This document shows positions 61,931 through 64,000 of a stretch of DNA of 64,000 bases, piece after piece. The notes beneath the pieces are model-generated. The model did not search any database. It saw nothing but the letters and a program-made list of their open reading frames with translations, and was not told the DNA's origin. Numbering within the stretch: position 1 is the stretch's first letter; each line of letters starts with the position of its first letter. The DNA is from Marihabitans asiaticum (GTDB lineage: Bacteria; Actinomycetota; Actinomycetes; Actinomycetales; Dermatophilaceae), in NCBI RefSeq assembly GCF_007828725.1, contig NZ_VIUW01000002.1, forward strand, positions 248,001-312,000, written 5' to 3'. Made by a program: the position numbers and the translations under genes.

Positions 61931-63271
61931 ATGACCTTCCGCGACGACACCTGCCGAGCGCTCGACCGACTGGCCCTGACGGCGCAGCGGGACGGCCGGG
62001 TGCCGGGCCTGGCCGCCGGCGTCGCGCGCCGCGGAGCGCTCCAGTGGTTCCGCGGGGTGGGGACGATCGACCTCGCCCGGCCTGCCGACACACCGGACGA
62101 GGACACCCAGTACCCCGTGGCGAGCAACTCCAAGACCTTCACCGCGGTCGCGATCATGGCGCTGCGTGACGAAGGCAGGCTCGACCTCGACGACACCGTC
62201 GACCGGTACGTCGCCGGGACGGTGCACGAAGGGGTGACGATCCGCCAGCTGCTCTCGCACACCTCGGGCATGCAGCGTGAGCCGGTCGGCGGCATCTTCG
62301 ACACCATGGTCATGCCCGAGCGCGAGGATCTCGTGGCCGGCTGGGACGAGGCGGCCCGGGTGGGCCGGCCGCACGACCGGTGGCACTACTCCAACCTCGC
62401 CTACTCGATGCTCGGCGAGGTGGTCGCCCGCCTCGACGGGTGCGGCTGGGAGGAGTCGATCCGCCGGCGGATCCTCGGCCCGTTGGAGATGCGGCGCACC
62501 GGGACCCGACCGAGCGGACGGCGGGCGAAGGGGTATTACGTGCCGCCCTTCAGCGACGTCCCGGTGCCCGAGCCCGAGTTCGACGCCAAGGCGCTCGACC
62601 CCGCCGGCGGTCTGCGCTCGACGCCGGCGGACCTGGCCCGGTGGGGCGCGTTCGTCGCGGACCCGGTGGCGGAGGTGCTCGCGCCGGACACCCTTGAGGA
62701 GATGTGCCAGCCGCAGACGATGGCCGACGCGACCGGGTGGACCATGGCCTGGAGTCTGGGCCTGCAGCTGCTGCGCAAGGAAGGGCGCACGTGGGTCGGT
62801 CACACCGGCGGGTGGCCGGGGTCGGTCACCGGGTGTTTCACCGAGCGCGACTCGCGGACCACGGCCGTCCTCCTGATGAACCAGACCAACCCGGTCCCGC
62901 CGGCCGCCGCGGCGATCGGCATGGGTCACGAGGCGGTCGAGCGGGAGCCGGCCGAGCTCGAGCCCTGGGTCCCGGGCTCAGAGATCCCCGAGGGGCTGGC
63001 CGAGCTGCTCGGCCACTGGTACTCCGAGGGCACCGGGTTCGTCCTCTCGGTCCGTGAGGGCAAGCTCGAGGCTCGGGTCGAGGGCGCGGCGAAGGGGGAT
63101 CCGCCCGCCGTCTTCGAGCGGGTGGACGAGCGGACCTACCGGACCGTCTCGGGCCGTGAGCGCGGCGAGGTGCTGACCGTCGAGCGGTCCTCCGACGGAT
63201 CCGTGAGCCACCTCACCTGGGCGACCTACCGCTTCACCCGGGAGCCCCTCGCCTTCGGTCAGTGGCTCTGA
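61931..63271 (+). CDS. Serine hydrolase, beta-lactamase/class C family
   Basis: 446 residues. SxxK is SNSK (S65, K68), YxN is YSN in HYSNLAYSML and the third motif is VGHTGGWPG. The last 100 residues form an extra beta-rich domain. No signal peptide is evident, so a cytoplasmic esterase or peptidase is more likely than a beta-lactamase. It starts 5 nt after the transporter stop. Confidence 0.88.
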   Translation: MTFRDDTCRALDRLALTAQRDGRVPGLAAGVARRGALQWFRGVGTIDLARPADTPDEDTQYPVASNSKTFTAVAIMALRDEGRLDLDDTVDRYVAGTVHEGVTIRQLLSHTSGMQREPVGGIFDTMVMPEREDLVAGWDEAARVGRPHDRWHYSNLAYSMLGEVVARLDGCGWEESIRRRILGPLEMRRTGTRPSGRRAKGYYVPPFSDVPVPEPEFDAKALDPAGGLRSTPADLARWGAFVADPVAEVLAPDTLEEMCQPQTMADATGWTMAWSLGLQLLRKEGRTWVGHTGGWPGSVTGCFTERDSRTTAVLLMNQTNPVPPAAAAIGMGHEAVEREPAELEPWVPGSEIPEGLAELLGHWYSEGTGFVLSVREGKLEARVEGAAKGDPPAVFERVDERTYRTVSGRERGEVLTVERSSDGSVSHLTWATYRFTREPLAFGQWL

Positions 63272-63354
63272 ACCGGCCCTCTTCTCGACCTACCAAGAGC
63301 CTCTCTCCGGACAACGGCGCAGGTCACAGACTCGCCACGACTTCACCCGCAGCG

Positions 63355-63383
63355 TTGACCCCTTCGCCGTAGCGGGATAAGAA
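63355..63383 (+). promoter_or_regulatory. Promoter of the osmolyte ABC permease gene
   Basis: -35 TTGACC (63355-63360), 17-nt spacer, -10 TAAGAA (63378-63383), about 60 bp before the start codon. It is the clearest -35/-10 pair in the window after the rex and HTH promoters. Confidence 0.55.
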
Positions 63384-63441
63384 CGAGCCACCCGAGTGCG
63401 CCGACGGTCGACCTCCCGACCATGGCCGAGGAGCGATGTCC

Positions 63442-64000
63442 ATGTGGGAGTTCGTGTCCGAACGCTGGCAGGACATCGCCTACCGCGCCTTCCAGCACAC
63501 CTCGCTGGTGGTCCAGGCCCTCGTCCTGGCGACGGTCATCGCGATCGCCGTCGCGCTGCTCGTCACCCGGGTCAAGGCTCTTGAGCCGGTGGCCAACGCG
63601 ATCAGCGCGATCGGGCTGACGATCCCCTCCTTCGCCCTTCTCGGGCTCCTTCTCCCCCTCGTCGGCATCGGCACGCTCCCGTCGGTGCTGCTCGTGACCT
63701 TCTACGCGACGCTGCCGATCCTGCGCAACGCCGTCGTCGGACTGATGGGGGTCTCCCCGCTCCTCATGGAGTCGGCTCAGGGCATGGGGATGTCTGCCTT
63801 CGGACGCTTCCTGCGCGTCCAGCTGCCGCTGGCCTGGCCGGTCATCATGGCCGGGCTGCGGACCTCGGCCCAGATGTCGATGGGGGTCGCGGCGATCGCC
63901 GCGTACGCGCTTGGCCCTGGCCTCGGGCAGTACATCTTCACCGGGCTGACCCAGATCGGCGGGCAGAACGCCGTGCCCTACGCCGTCGTCGGGACCGTCG
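63442..64000 (+). CDS. ABC transporter permease, glycine betaine/proline type (5' part)
   Basis: The first 186 codons are visible and the gene leaves the window. MWEFVSERWQDIAYRAFQHT leads into membrane segments, then the EAA-type loop MESAQGMGMSAFGRFLRVQLP that contacts the ATPase. The pattern is ProW/OpuBB-like, importing compatible solutes. ATG 63442 has GAGGAG 8 nt upstream; ATG 63436 is too close to it. Confidence 0.88.
   Translation, partial: MWEFVSERWQDIAYRAFQHTSLVVQALVLATVIAIAVALLVTRVKALEPVANAISAIGLTIPSFALLGLLLPLVGIGTLPSVLLVTFYATLPILRNAVVGLMGVSPLLMESAQGMGMSAFGRFLRVQLPLAWPVIMAGLRTSAQMSMGVAAIAAYALGPGLGQYIFTGLTQIGGQNAVPYAVVGTV

Overview
The window is dense, high-GC (roughly 70 % by eye) bacterial chromosome from an actinomycete. 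Lsr2, the 32-residue ribosomal protein bS22, ClpC1, a mycothiol-type DinB-like protein, Ku/LigD-type end joining, a DUF222-HNH protein and rex-hem gene order all point there. Gene content and order suggest a Micrococcales member, perhaps Intrasporangiaceae-like; the family is inference. From memory, two blocks match gene order in Mycobacterium tuberculosis. Positions 0.9-20.8 kb match the Rv0496-Rv0524 area (ppx, TIM-barrel protein, proC, bS22, galE-like, acyltransferase, hemA/C/D/B/L). Positions 21-60.9 kb match the Rv3585-Rv3646 area (radA, disA, mutY, clpC1, lsr2, lysS, panC, fol genes, ftsH, hpt, tilS, dacB, ppa, holB).

Layout. 0-0.9 kb: start of sdhA and sdhC. 0.9-8.7 kb: hemL, then a tightly overlapping rex-hemA-hemC-hemD-hemB-marR operon read leftward from a promoter that carries a Rex operator. 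8.7-12.3 kb: redox protein, acyltransferase with a histone-like tail, epimerase, bS22 and an HTH regulator. 12.3-20.8 kb: acuC, trkA, two acetyltransferases, proC, a proline-dehydrogenase-like protein, lipid/diacylglycerol kinase, TIM-barrel protein, ppx and a Cys-rich protein. 21-26.2 kb: radA-disA-mutY, gluconokinase, argA-like and a DinB-like protein. 26.3-34 kb: clpC1 and a repair cluster (nei, ku, ATP ligase, primase-polymerase), then an FhuF-like protein and lsr2. 34-37.8 kb: lysS, panC and DUF2520. 37.8-42.8 kb: an inserted-looking segment with a MidA-like methyltransferase, P450, SGNH hydrolase, orphan NuoD-like protein and a sortase remnant. 42.8-52.8 kb: fol operon, ftsH, hpt, tilS, metalloprotease, dacB and ppa. 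52.8-64 kb: assorted hydrolases, an Imm5-like orphan and small HTH gene beside tRNA-Thr, holB, tmk, an EamA transporter, a serine hydrolase and the start of an osmolyte ABC permease.

Three signals cut across the annotation. First, the 9-mer GCGAAGGGG occurs about 60 times by manual count in both orientations, inside and between genes, where about 2 copies are expected by chance at this GC. It forms close inverted pairs, two of which lie at gene ends as terminator-like hairpins. Its distribution resembles DNA uptake sequences. Second, many genes have a TANNNT hexamer 6-8 nt before the start codon and no Shine-Dalgarno sequence, which is the layout of leaderless mRNAs. Third, an intergenic palindromic repeat built around TCCCCGGGGA occurs as two tandem clusters, one of them between the two synteny blocks.

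All coordinates include the stop codon. Starts were chosen from sequence features and alternatives are given where the choice is open.
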